A stretch of DNA of 7,208 nucleotides from Firmicutes bacterium UBA3906 (GTDB taxonomy: Bacteria > Bacillota > Clostridia > Caldicoprobacterales > DTU083): positions 11,978 through 19,185 of the forward strand of contig DGFG01000037.1 in NCBI GenBank assembly GCA_002391555.1, in the 5' to 3' direction. A model generated the notes under the pieces. It worked only from the letters and a program-made list of their open reading frames with translations. It made no database searches and was not told where the DNA came from. The position numbers and the translations under genes are program-made. Every line of letters begins with the position of its first letter. Position 1 is the first letter of the stretch. Positions 1-6,389 of this stretch are shown here, one piece after another.

Positions 1-161
1 CCAAGGGGGCTCAATTCCTTGACTAGGCTCTCTGTATTGGCAAGTTTCCTGCTATGTACTACAAGGTTACTACCTAGCTCGGCCATCTTTAGTGCTATCT
101 GCCGGCCCACACCACGGCTTGCCCCTGTAACTAGAGTCCATTTACCCTTTACATCAGTCAC
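1..161 (-). CDS. Short-chain dehydrogenase/reductase, N-terminal fragment (runs off left edge)
   Basis: Only the first 53 codons are in the window; the rest lies beyond position 1. The reading frame gives the classical SDR Rossmann start: a beta strand (WTLVTGAS), then the glycine-rich TGxxxGxG motif TGASRGVG at residues 12-19, a helix (RQIALKMAELG) and a second strand ending VVHSR at residues 34-38. An Arg after the second strand is typical of NADP(H)-preferring members, so this is probably an NADPH-dependent oxidoreductase. The substrate cannot be told from this fragment. The start is GTG at 161-159, chosen because GGGAGGT (171-177) lies 9 bases upstream and an in-frame TAA stands just before it. 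It follows the acetyltransferase gene by 103 bases on the same strand, with no terminator or clear promoter between them, so cotranscription is possible. The family call is firm; any specific enzyme name would be a guess. Confidence 0.88.
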   Translation of the reverse strand, partial: MTDVKGKWTLVTGASRGVGRQIALKMAELGSNLVVHSRKLANTESLVKELSPL

Positions 162-170
162 TACTTAACT

Positions 171-177
171 ACCTCCC
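171..177 (-). promoter_or_regulatory. Ribosome binding site of the SDR gene
   Basis: GGGAGGT on the minus strand lies 9 bases before the GTG at 161. It fixes the non-ATG start of the dehydrogenase, since an in-frame TAA lies between the site and the GTG. Confidence 0.7.
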
Positions 178-264
178 TGTCTTATTCCTGTCTACTAGTG
201 TATTTTTCTGGTCCTTTACCTATTCATCCTGCCTCTTTACTACCCAGTCACAGGCCCCTTGAGA

Positions 265-810
265 CTAGTTAAACAAAAAATAGTAGTAGAGGGCAACCTC
301 TATTGTATCATCCTGTATGCCCTTGTATAGGATTTGGTCAAAACCTCCTATATGAAAACCACAGGATTCATAAAATCTACAGGCCCTTATATTATTGTTC
401 TGTGTTTCTAGCCTAAGTCCTGCTAGTCCCCTTTGCTTGGCCCATTCCTTTGCATATCCGATTAGCCTAGTTCCTATTCCCTGCTTGCGGTAGCTGATAT
501 CTACCCTAATATCCTCTATCAGGGCGTAATTATTCCAGCTGGTGGAAAGTATTATCTGGCCTACTGCCCTATCTCCATGGTATGCAAGGTATATAGCCCT
601 GTTGGGGTTATCAATATAGTCTGAGTAGTCATACTGCCTGTCCCGTTCGGGGTACTTTTTTATAAATGCAGGAACCTCTTTTACACTATAATGGATCTGT
701 CCCTCCTCTATTTTAAGTACAGCCTTGGAATCTACAATAAAACGGTTGTCCATCTTGTTTACCTGGTCAATATTGGTATTGTCCGCCTTTACTATATATA
801 TATTGGCCAC
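265..810 (-). CDS. GNAT N-acetyltransferase, streptothricin acetyltransferase (Sat) type
   Basis: This 181-residue cytoplasmic GNAT enzyme transfers acetyl from acetyl-CoA to an amine. Its central and C-terminal parts match what I recall of the Sat4/SatA streptothricin acetyltransferases: DYIDN (65-69), WNNYALIEDI (92-101), the acetyl-CoA loop RKQGIG (108-113), EWAK (122-125), LETQNNN (134-140), CRFYESCGF (144-152) and IGGFDQILY (154-162). In that family the enzyme inactivates streptothricin by acetylating its beta-lysine amine. The length fits the family at about 180 residues. The N-terminal 55 residues are less conserved. The start is GTG at 810-808, with AGGGGGTGAT (815-824) just upstream; the next in-frame ATG would cut into the fold. 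The gene is divergent from the flavoprotein gene across about 200 bases and upstream of the SDR gene on the same strand. GNAT membership is certain and the Sat subfamily likely. Activity on streptothricin itself is inference, because chromosomal homologues may have another natural substrate. Confidence 0.9.
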   Translation of the reverse strand: MANIYIVKADNTNIDQVNKMDNRFIVDSKAVLKIEEGQIHYSVKEVPAFIKKYPERDRQYDYSDYIDNPNRAIYLAYHGDRAVGQIILSTSWNNYALIEDIRVDISYRKQGIGTRLIGYAKEWAKQRGLAGLRLETQNNNIRACRFYESCGFHIGGFDQILYKGIQDDTIEVALYYYFLFN

Positions 811-814
811 TTAA

Positions 815-824
815 ATCACCCCCT
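815..824 (-). promoter_or_regulatory. Ribosome binding site of the Sat-like acetyltransferase
   Basis: AGGGGGTGAT on the minus strand closely resembles the full anti-16S complement AGGAGGTGAT. It leaves 8 bases from the end of the G run to the GTG at 810, which supports GTG as the start. Confidence 0.65.
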
Positions 825-842
825 AACAGAAGCTTACACCTA

Positions 843-848
843 ATTATA
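843..848 (-). promoter_or_regulatory. Candidate -10 box for the acetyltransferase gene
   Basis: A perfect TATAAT on the minus strand lies 32 bases upstream of the GTG start, a plausible leader length. At 17-base spacing the -35 region reads TGTAAT, a poor match to TTGACA. The region is AT-rich, so a chance match is possible. Confidence 0.35.
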
Positions 849-914
849 TAATAAATTAACAAGTAATTACACCTTTAATGAAGGAAATGCAAACAAATTA
901 CTGGCTGCCTAGTG

Positions 915-920
915 TATAAT
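915..920 (+). promoter_or_regulatory. Candidate -10 box for the flavoprotein gene
   Basis: A perfect TATAAT, preceded directly by TG, lies about 100 bases upstream of the flavoprotein start in the divergent intergenic region. No good -35 box sits 16-18 bases upstream, so the promoter would be weak or activator-dependent. If it is used, the transcript has a leader of roughly 95 bases. Confidence 0.3.
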
Positions 921-953
921 AGTAACTAAAGGACTTTTCTAATATACATAAGG

Positions 954-972
954 CTATCTACAGCCTATCTAC
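954..972 (+). repeat. Pair of short direct repeats in the flavoprotein leader
   Basis: CTATCTAC occurs twice, at 954-961 and 965-972, exactly 11 bases apart (one helical turn) and flanked by similar bases (GG and GC before the units). It lies between the candidate -10 box and the flavoprotein start. The spacing would suit a regulator binding one face of the DNA. The unit is short, however, and chance is a real alternative. Confidence 0.35.
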
Positions 973-1010
973 CCATTAAAAAAAGCAGAGAATCATCAAA
1001 AAGCAAATAA

Positions 1011-1018
1011 GGAAGGTG
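1011..1018 (+). promoter_or_regulatory. Ribosome binding site of the flavoprotein gene
   Basis: GGAAGGTG precedes ATG ATG at 1022 and 1025. The in-frame GTG at 1016 lies within this site, so it cannot be a well-served start. Spacing from the G pair is 5 bases to the first ATG and 8 to the second. Confidence 0.6.
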
Positions 1019-1021
1019 TAT

Positions 1022-1654
1022 ATGATGAAGGTATTACTTATAAACGGTAGTCCCAATGCTAAGGGTTGTACCTATACAGCCCTAAATGAGATTGCAGCTG
1101 TACTTGAAGATGAAGGTATCCAGGCAGAAATAATCCATATAGGAAAGGGACCTATCATTGGCTGTACCACATGCCTATGGTGTAGAAGAAATAAAATGAA
1201 CAGATGTGTCTATGACAAGGACCCTGTAAATACTATACTAGAAAAGGCCAAGGATGCCGATGGCTTTATATTCGGGTCCCCAGTACATTTTGCAGCTGCA
1301 TCAGGAGCCATTAGCTCTCTGCTAGACAGGATGTTTTTTGCAGCTAAGGGCTATTTTCAGTACAAGCCTGGAGCTGCCATAGTATGCTTGAGAAGGGGCG
1401 GGGCAACAGTGGCATTAGACCAGCTCAGCAGATATTTTACTATCAACAATATGCCAGTGGTCTCTTCCCAGTACTGGAACATGGTTCACGGCAACAGCCC
1501 CGATGAAGTAGTCCAAGACAAAGAAGGGATACAGACCATGCACAAGCTAGGCCAAAATATGGCCTGGCTCCTAAAATCCATAAAGGCAGGTAGGGAGGCA
1601 GGCATTGAAATACCTAAAGGAGACCCCCGAGTACACACTAATTTTATAAGGTAG
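1022..1654 (+). CDS. NADPH-dependent FMN reductase / iron-sulfur-flavoprotein-like protein
   Basis: A 210-residue flavodoxin-fold protein. The first strand and phosphate-binding loop are seen as VLLINGSPNAKGCTYTAL (4-21), which binds the FMN phosphate. The second FMN loop is FGSPVHFAAASG (84-95). Between them lies a compact cysteine cluster, C48-x2-C51-x2-C54-x7-C62. This fits the CX2CX2CX4-7C pattern that ligates a [4Fe-4S] cluster in archaeal and clostridial iron-sulfur flavoproteins (Isf). Related flavin reductases carry similar cysteines without proven clusters, so the cofactor is inference. The likely role is cytoplasmic electron transfer or reduction of quinones, oxygen or other acceptors in an anaerobe. 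The start is ATG 1022 or ATG 1025, not GTG 1016, which overlaps the ribosome binding site. It is the only plus-strand gene here: divergent from the acetyltransferase, convergent with the beta-galactosidase, and closed by the hairpin at 1751-1787. The physiological partner is unknown. Confidence 0.88.
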   Translation: MMKVLLINGSPNAKGCTYTALNEIAAVLEDEGIQAEIIHIGKGPIIGCTTCLWCRRNKMNRCVYDKDPVNTILEKAKDADGFIFGSPVHFAAASGAISSLLDRMFFAAKGYFQYKPGAAIVCLRRGGATVALDQLSRYFTINNMPVVSSQYWNMVHGNSPDEVVQDKEGIQTMHKLGQNMAWLLKSIKAGREAGIEIPKGDPRVHTNFIR

Positions 1655-1750
1655 ATTTAAGAGGCTTTTGCAAAGACGAAATTTGCCCTTAAACAAAAGT
1701 AAGACATAAAACAAGTTTTATATACTATACTTAAAATAGCAAAAGGTTTA

Positions 1751-1789
1751 AAACCTCGCCTATCCAATTTAAAGATAGGCGAGGTTTTT
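1751..1789 (+). terminator. Rho-independent terminator, probably bidirectional
   Basis: A perfect 14-bp stem pairs AAACCTCGCCTATC (1751-1764) with GATAGGCGAGGTTT (1774-1787) around a 9-base loop, followed by a T run (1785-1789). It ends the flavoprotein transcript about 100 bases after its stop. Read on the minus strand, the same stem is followed by TTTTAAACCTTTT, so it probably also ends the convergent beta-galactosidase transcript. Confidence 0.9.
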
Positions 1790-1792
1790 CTA

Positions 1793-1848
1793 TTCTAGCT
1801 GTAGTTTTTCTTTTCTAGCTGTAGTTTTTTTAAGTCTAGCTTTAGCCT
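1793..1848. repeat. Degenerate tandem repeat between convergent genes
   Basis: TCTAGCTGTAGTTTTT occurs at 1794-1809 and again at 1814-1829. A third, degenerate unit, TCTAGCTTTAGCC, lies at 1835-1847. The TCTAGCT cores are 20 and 21 bases apart. The array lies just after the terminator and directly before the beta-galactosidase stop codon. It resembles a local slippage duplication; no function is evident. Confidence 0.6.
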
Positions 1849-1851
1849 TAT

Positions 1852-4800
1852 CTATTTAAACTGGAACCAGGAAAAATCGAAATTGGAGCCAGGTAAAAAG
1901 ACAAAGGAAACCTTGTATTTGCCTACTAGGGGCTCTAGGTCAAACTCATGCTCTACATATGAGCTACTATGGGGGAATTCAATTACCTGCTTTGTTTGAC
2001 CGGCCTCATTGGTAAATAGGATATTTATTGTGTTTTTATCCGTATGAGACCTGCCACACAGCCTTATGGATCTAAGGCCCTGGCTGGTAAAGTCCATATC
2101 CTCAAACTCTATAACCACATTGTTTCCAATATTTTCAATAGCATTGTCTCTCATTTTAAAGGAGTCCCCATATACCCTGTTTGCAGCCTTTGCTTCTAGC
2201 CTTTCATAGGCCTTTTCGTATTTTGTAAACTGAAAGCCTTTGAGGTAGAGCTTGTGCTTATTTACCACTAGGCAAAGGGTCTTTACTCCCTTTAGCCTCT
2301 TATCAAGCTTGTAGGTCCGGGCCTGATAAACATTGTAGATGGACTGTGCCTGATATTCTAGCTTGGCTAATAGCTTGGCATCCGGGTCGCCCGGCATGTT
2401 CTCCCAAAGTTCAAAGGGGATAGGGTCATTGCTAAAAGTAAATATGGGTATGCTTATCTGGTCTGATCCTATCTCGCCAAAGTCAACTCCCTTAAAGCCT
2501 ATATGGCTTTCTGCATCTCCTAGGGTGCATATTCCACCCTGCAGGCTGTTTTCAAAATCGTGGTTACCAGCATTGTAAAGGCCGGCTGAGACAAAATTAT
2601 AAGGATTGATTGTAGCATTTCCCATACCGCTTATCTCAAAGTCTAGCTCCGATACTATATCAGAATGGTCAGTGCCATTTTTACTTACACACCTTAGCTT
2701 AAAGCTACCATCCCCTAGGGCTGTTAGGACAGCCTCCCTGCCCCTGGCCTCAACCCTAGCTATATTGGTCTCAATGCCCGATATAGTGACTACTTTCCAC
2801 TCAATATCTGTGTAGCTGGTATTTTCGGGATAGAGCCTAGCACTGATCCTGGTGCTTGTATTTTCAGGATTAAAATGACTTACTCCGTGGTTGGTAAGCT
2901 CTATTTTCCTAAGGGGTATCTCATCATTTGGCTCAGACAAGGAATTTTCCATAAGGGCTGTTATCCCTGGATTAGGCTGGCCCTTAACTGCCTTAAGCTT
3001 TAGCTCAGCCCCCTTAATGCCCCTTGACTTAACCTTTACATTTATATCTCCAGGCTCTAGTCTTGCAGCTATGATAGCCAGTAGCTTGCCAGAGAATAGT
3101 CTCCTTGAGGTCCCCTTGTATTGGTCATAGTCGGTACTGTCACCATTGTCTAGGCCAACTAACCGGCCTGCCCCTGTAACCTCTACATCGACCCGGTTGT
3201 TAGCATTGTGGACTGGGTTACCCTCTGCATCCACTGTTGATATTTCGAGAAATATTAGGTCCTGGCCATCCGCCTTTAGCTCATACTTATCAGGCTTTAA
3301 GACAATAGCTGCTGCATCCCCAAAGGATCTTTGAATATCTGTTGCCACAATATTGCCCTTGTCGTCATAGGCCACTGCCTTAAGGCAACCCTTTTTATAG
3401 GGGACTTGCCAATGGCCACAGAGTTTTGTGCCCTTTTCATGGTCTATCTTAAAATCACCTAGGGACTTGTCGTTGAAAAATAGCTCAACCCTTGGTGCAT
3501 TGGAATATACCTTAACATCAATTAGCTGACCCTCATTAAAATCCCAGTAGGGTAGTAGGTGGACCATGGGCCTATACCTATAGTCTGTCCAGGCTGACTG
3601 GTAGATGTAGGAGGAGTCTTTCCTAAAGCCAGCGGTGTCTATCTGGCCAAAGTAGGAGTTCTTGCTTGAATAGGGAGTGGGCTCTCCTATATAGTCAGTA
3701 CCTGTCCAAATAAACTGGCCTAGGGTATATTTTGCGTCCCTGTGGTCTATGATTACCTTTTCGGTGCTTTTGGCCCCCCAGTTGGTAGTGCAGTTGTCAA
3801 GGGAGGAGCATTGTAGGTCCTCATGGGTCAAAACATTATATGAGGCTGGGAAGTGGTATACGCCTCGACTTTGTACAGTGGACGAGGTCTCACTACCGTA
3901 TATAACCCAATTTGGATACTTTTCATGGTGGTCATCATACATATACTCAGCATAGTTATAGCCTACAGTGTCTAGCTCATGGGCACAGCTTTGAGCATGT
4001 TCACCAAACATATAGTTAGAACCAAGGGTTATAGCTGCATTCTTCCTAGGATCGTGCTTTTCTACTGCCTCCTTTAGCTGCCTAGTTATCTCAAGGCCCC
4101 TCTCGCTTATGTAGGTATCATAGATCTCATTGCCAATGGACCACATAATTAGGCTGGGACGGTTCCTGTCCCTCCTGACCCAGGAGGCCACATCTTTTTC
4201 ATACCAGTCATTGAAAAACCGGCCATAGTCATAGTCGGTCTTGGTCCTTTCCCACATGTCAAAGGCCTCTGATACAATTAATATGCCTAGCTCATCGGCC
4301 AGGTCCATAAGCTCAACCGCCGGCATATTGTGGGCAGTCCTAATGGCATTGACCCCCATCTCCATTAGGAGCTCTAGCTGCCTTCTGAGGGCAGTCTTGT
4401 TCATGGCTGCACCTAGGGCACCTAAATCATGGTGCTGGCAGGCCCCCTGCAGGCTCAGCTGCTTGTCATTTATGAAAAAGCCCTCCTGGCTATCAAAGCG
4501 TAAGCTGCGAAAACCAAATGTTTGACTCTCAGTGTCCAAGACCTTGCCACCGGCTATTAGGTCAGTTTTTATTGTATATAGATAGGGGTCCTCGTGATCC
4601 CAGAGCCTAGGCCTTTCAAGGTAAATGGTCTGCTGGTCTACAGATACCTGTTTGCTTAGAACTATATCGTTTTCGGACTCAGCAAGAAGCTGATTTTCCC
4701 TGTCAAAAACCCTATGCCTAATAATAGCCTCCTGATGGGCACCTGCCTGATCTATAGCCTCGGTATCGACTAGGACCCTCCAGCCGTCATCAGCTTTGAC

Positions 4801-5274
4801 AGTTGATATGTATATCCCATCGGAAACAAGGTGGGCCTGCCCCCTTTTCTTGAGCCATACATTTCTATAAATACCGGCCCCTGAATACCACCTAGTGTTT
4901 GGACTTTGGTATTTAACCCTTACCTTTATTTGATTTTCCCCCTCCTTGAGTAGCTTGCTAATATCAAACTCAAAGGTGGAATAACCATACTTCCACTCAC
5001 CGGCTTTTTGGTCATTTATATATACTGTCGAATCCATATAAACCCCTTCAAACCGTATGGAGTAAAGCTGGTCCTTTAAATCCTCAATAATAAAGTTTTT
5101 CTTGTACCAACCCTCACTGTCCTCATATAGGTTTTTTGTATCATAGATTAGCCAGTCATGGGGTAAATCTACCTGCTTCCAAGCTATATCCTTTCCCTGT
5201 ATTCCATCGAGCCCTGTACCTAAGTCTTGCTTGGTAAAATACCAATTATCATTAAATAGCTTCTTTTTATCCAT
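1852..5274 (-). CDS. Glycoside hydrolase family 2 beta-galactosidase, large multidomain form
   Basis: The 1140-residue GH2 enzyme probably hydrolyses terminal beta-galactosides. Domains in order: jelly-roll sugar-binding domain (about 1-150), Ig-like GH2 domain (155-260), TIM barrel (265-575), a DUF4982-like segment (585-650), a GH2 C-terminal Ig-like domain with KADGQDL and GAGRLVGLDNGD (660-765), a BIG2-like domain (785-883), then two CBM6-like modules (about 915-1017 and 1050-1140) ending in KGFQF and FSWFQF. The acid/base is Glu383 in SIGNEIYDT and the nucleophile Glu462 in YGSETSST. IRTAHNMP (311-318) and WTGTDYIGEPTPY (523-535) are family signatures. No glucuronidase NxK motif was noticed, which favours galactosidase. 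There is no signal peptide, LPXTG motif or membrane segment, so it appears cytoplasmic. The start is ATG 5274, with GGAGGT (5285-5290) 10 bases upstream; ATG 5292 overlaps that site. No transporter or regulator adjoins it. The frame is intact; substrate linkage is unknown. Confidence 0.93.
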   Translation of the reverse strand: MDKKKLFNDNWYFTKQDLGTGLDGIQGKDIAWKQVDLPHDWLIYDTKNLYEDSEGWYKKNFIIEDLKDQLYSIRFEGVYMDSTVYINDQKAGEWKYGYSTFEFDISKLLKEGENQIKVRVKYQSPNTRWYSGAGIYRNVWLKKRGQAHLVSDGIYISTVKADDGWRVLVDTEAIDQAGAHQEAIIRHRVFDRENQLLAESENDIVLSKQVSVDQQTIYLERPRLWDHEDPYLYTIKTDLIAGGKVLDTESQTFGFRSLRFDSQEGFFINDKQLSLQGACQHHDLGALGAAMNKTALRRQLELLMEMGVNAIRTAHNMPAVELMDLADELGILIVSEAFDMWERTKTDYDYGRFFNDWYEKDVASWVRRDRNRPSLIMWSIGNEIYDTYISERGLEITRQLKEAVEKHDPRKNAAITLGSNYMFGEHAQSCAHELDTVGYNYAEYMYDDHHEKYPNWVIYGSETSSTVQSRGVYHFPASYNVLTHEDLQCSSLDNCTTNWGAKSTEKVIIDHRDAKYTLGQFIWTGTDYIGEPTPYSSKNSYFGQIDTAGFRKDSSYIYQSAWTDYRYRPMVHLLPYWDFNEGQLIDVKVYSNAPRVELFFNDKSLGDFKIDHEKGTKLCGHWQVPYKKGCLKAVAYDDKGNIVATDIQRSFGDAAAIVLKPDKYELKADGQDLIFLEISTVDAEGNPVHNANNRVDVEVTGAGRLVGLDNGDSTDYDQYKGTSRRLFSGKLLAIIAARLEPGDINVKVKSRGIKGAELKLKAVKGQPNPGITALMENSLSEPNDEIPLRKIELTNHGVSHFNPENTSTRISARLYPENTSYTDIEWKVVTISGIETNIARVEARGREAVLTALGDGSFKLRCVSKNGTDHSDIVSELDFEISGMGNATINPYNFVSAGLYNAGNHDFENSLQGGICTLGDAESHIGFKGVDFGEIGSDQISIPIFTFSNDPIPFELWENMPGDPDAKLLAKLEYQAQSIYNVYQARTYKLDKRLKGVKTLCLVVNKHKLYLKGFQFTKYEKAYERLEAKAANRVYGDSFKMRDNAIENIGNNVVIEFEDMDFTSQGLRSIRLCGRSHTDKNTINILFTNEAGQTKQVIEFPHSSSYVEHEFDLEPLVGKYKVSFVFLPGSNFDFSWFQFK

Positions 5275-5284
5275 ATTGTAATAT

Positions 5285-5291
5285 ACCTCCA
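5285..5291 (-). promoter_or_regulatory. Ribosome binding site that decides the beta-galactosidase start
   Basis: TGGAGGT on the minus strand lies 10 bases before ATG 5274. The in-frame upstream ATG at 5292 overlaps this site (ATGGAGG) and has no site of its own, so the six extra residues of the longer frame are probably not translated. Confidence 0.75.
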
Positions 5292-5334
5292 TCTAGTAAG
5301 ATACTTGTCCAAGGCTAAAGTATTACTTATATTT

Positions 5335-5340
5335 ATTGTA
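5335..5340 (-). promoter_or_regulatory. Weak candidate -10 box upstream of the beta-galactosidase
   Basis: TACAAT on the minus strand lies about 60 bases upstream of ATG 5274, in the 125-base gap after the lipoprotein gene. The best -35 match is TTTACT at 19-base spacing, which is poor. The gap contains no hairpin terminator, so read-through from the lipoprotein gene is also possible. Confidence 0.25.
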
Positions 5341-5399
5341 CCATATAGGAGCTATTATTAGTAAAAAGTCTTTCTTTATTATTTCCTTTGCCTGGCCAA

Positions 5400-6092
5400 T
5401 TAGGGACCCCTCCTCCTTGCCGCTTTCAAGGCAAAAATGATGCCTGTAGCCAGTAAGGCAAGTAAAATAGAGGCTACTGCCCCAATAGCCAATAGTTTGG
5501 GCCTTTTAAGGACAAAGCTTAGCCTATTTAGGTCCATCAAAGATATATCCCATTTATAGGTCAGGCCATCCTCTGAAACCCAGGATGCATTATGTTCCTT
5601 TAGCCTTATGGGTAGGGTAAGTATAAACTTAAAATCAGCACGGGCTAAAAAGGTCTCATTTGCCAAGGCATAGTATTGGCCCATCCTATCGCGTAAATCA
5701 AGGTCTATGTCAAACTTATAGGAATCAAAGAATAGGCCCTTTTCAATATCTAAAAAGTCGGCTGTCTCGGAAAAGGTTTCCCTTTGCCTAGTATCTGAAA
5801 AAAGGTCCTCAGGCCTAGGGAAATGCTTGATAGCCTCAAAGCCCTTTATATCATCCTCAACAAAGGTCATAATCTCATAACCATCTAGCTCAAAGCCCTC
5901 TAAAATCGACTCTACTGATTCTCCCTGCTCTAGCCCATAGAGTAGGTCAATAAGGCCCCTAGCTGCTCCTAATCTTATAGATACATCAACAGACCCATCC
6001 CTGTTTAAAGTGTAATGGGCATGACCCTTTATACAGCTAGCCACCAGCAAGGGCAGCAATAATAGCAAGAAAACCACAAGATACCTTTTCAA
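5400..6092 (-). CDS. Putative lipoprotein with C-terminal membrane anchor (DUF3153/LppM-like)
   Basis: A 230-residue surface protein. Residues 1-20 form a lipoprotein signal: positive MKR, a run of Leu/Val/Phe, then lipobox VASC, with Cys20 as the expected lipidation and cleavage site. The ectodomain starts with HYTLNRDGSVDVSI, a beta-strand pattern with a central DG seen in DUF3153/LppM-type lipoproteins, and includes acidic and beta-rich stretches. Residues 200-222 are a second hydrophobic segment followed by the basic tail KAARRRGP, which fits positive-inside topology. It would therefore be anchored at both ends on the outer face of the membrane. The start is TTG 6092: AGGAGG ends 8 bases upstream, whereas the in-frame GTG at 6101 overlaps that site. 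The gene follows the aldo/keto reductase terminator and precedes the beta-galactosidase by 125 bases. Localisation is well supported. The family link is by resemblance only and the function is unknown. Confidence 0.8.
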   Translation of the reverse strand: MKRYLVVFLLLLLPLLVASCIKGHAHYTLNRDGSVDVSIRLGAARGLIDLLYGLEQGESVESILEGFELDGYEIMTFVEDDIKGFEAIKHFPRPEDLFSDTRQRETFSETADFLDIEKGLFFDSYKFDIDLDLRDRMGQYYALANETFLARADFKFILTLPIRLKEHNASWVSEDGLTYKWDISLMDLNRLSFVLKRPKLLAIGAVASILLALLATGIIFALKAARRRGP

Positions 6093-6098
6093 GAAGGC

Positions 6099-6106
6099 CA
6101 CCTCCT
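6099..6106 (-). promoter_or_regulatory. Ribosome binding site that decides the lipoprotein start
   Basis: AGGAGGTG on the minus strand is a near-perfect site whose AGGAGG core ends 8 bases before TTG 6092. The GTG at 6101 shares the last G of AGGAGG and so cannot be served by it. The resulting protein begins MKRYLVV, a much more normal lipoprotein signal than MAFLKRYLVV. Confidence 0.75.
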
Positions 6107-6202
6107 AGACTGGATTTTTTTCTTTTTAGTAACAGCTGTCTATTTGCCTTTCCCTTCAAGTATATGCTAGTCTATTAGGGCTTTAGTATCCTTTATGTAG
6201 AA

Positions 6203-6235
6203 AAGCCTTTAATGGGCCTAAGTCATAAAAGGCTT
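6203..6235 (-). other. Inverted repeat in the intergenic region, possible second weak terminator
   Basis: AAGCCTTT (6203-6210) and AAAGGCTT (6228-6235) form an 8-bp stem with a 17-base loop. On the minus strand the second arm runs into TTTTC. It lies downstream of the strong terminator and upstream of the lipoprotein gene, so it could be a back-up terminator or a structured leader. The long loop and short tail make it weak. Confidence 0.3.
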
Positions 6236-6250
6236 CCTTAGGAAAGGACC

Positions 6251-6289
6251 AAAAAAACAGCTCCTATAATGAGTATCTTATAAGAGCTG
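6251..6289 (-). terminator. Rho-independent terminator of the aldo/keto reductase gene
   Basis: On the minus strand, CAGCTC, a U·G wobble pair and TATAA pair with TTATA, G and GAGCTG: a 12-bp stem (6258-6269 with 6278-6289) around an 8-base loop, followed by seven Ts (6257-6251). It lies about 100 bases after the reductase stop. The wobble pair and T tail exist only on the minus-strand RNA, so it is directional. It separates the reductase transcript from the lipoprotein gene. Confidence 0.88.
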
Positions 6290-6389
6290 CTTTAAGGCTT
6301 AAGCTAATACTTTTATTATTTTACTATTGTCTAACCCTGGCTATAGTACAGGGAGCAAGGGGCCTAATCTACTTAGACTAGAGCCTGCC

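Noticed and set aside
162..264. Possible promoter for the SDR gene (TACACT as -10)
   Set aside because: No -35 match at acceptable spacing. The ACTAGT palindrome nearby is only 6 bases long.
1656..1693. Imperfect inverted repeats just after the flavoprotein stop (TTTAAGAGGC with GCCCTTAAA; GCAAA with TTTGC)
   Set aside because: The two pairings exclude each other, contain mismatches or very short stems, and have no T run. The perfect 14-bp hairpin further on is the convincing terminator.
2363..4525. Several plus-strand open frames of 62-94 codons inside the beta-galactosidase gene
   Set aside because: They lie antisense to one intact 1140-residue frame with recognisable domains, show no family motifs, and are explained by its codon use.
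6093..6250. Possible riboswitch or structured leader before the lipoprotein gene
   Set aside because: I recognise no known riboswitch core and found only one weak 8-bp inverted repeat, with no alternative terminator next to the start. No convincing promoter (-35/-10 pair) was seen here either.
6335..6353. CCCTG/CAGGG 5-bp hairpin between the reductase stop and its terminator
   Set aside because: The stem is too short, there is no T run on either strand, and this much pairing is common by chance.
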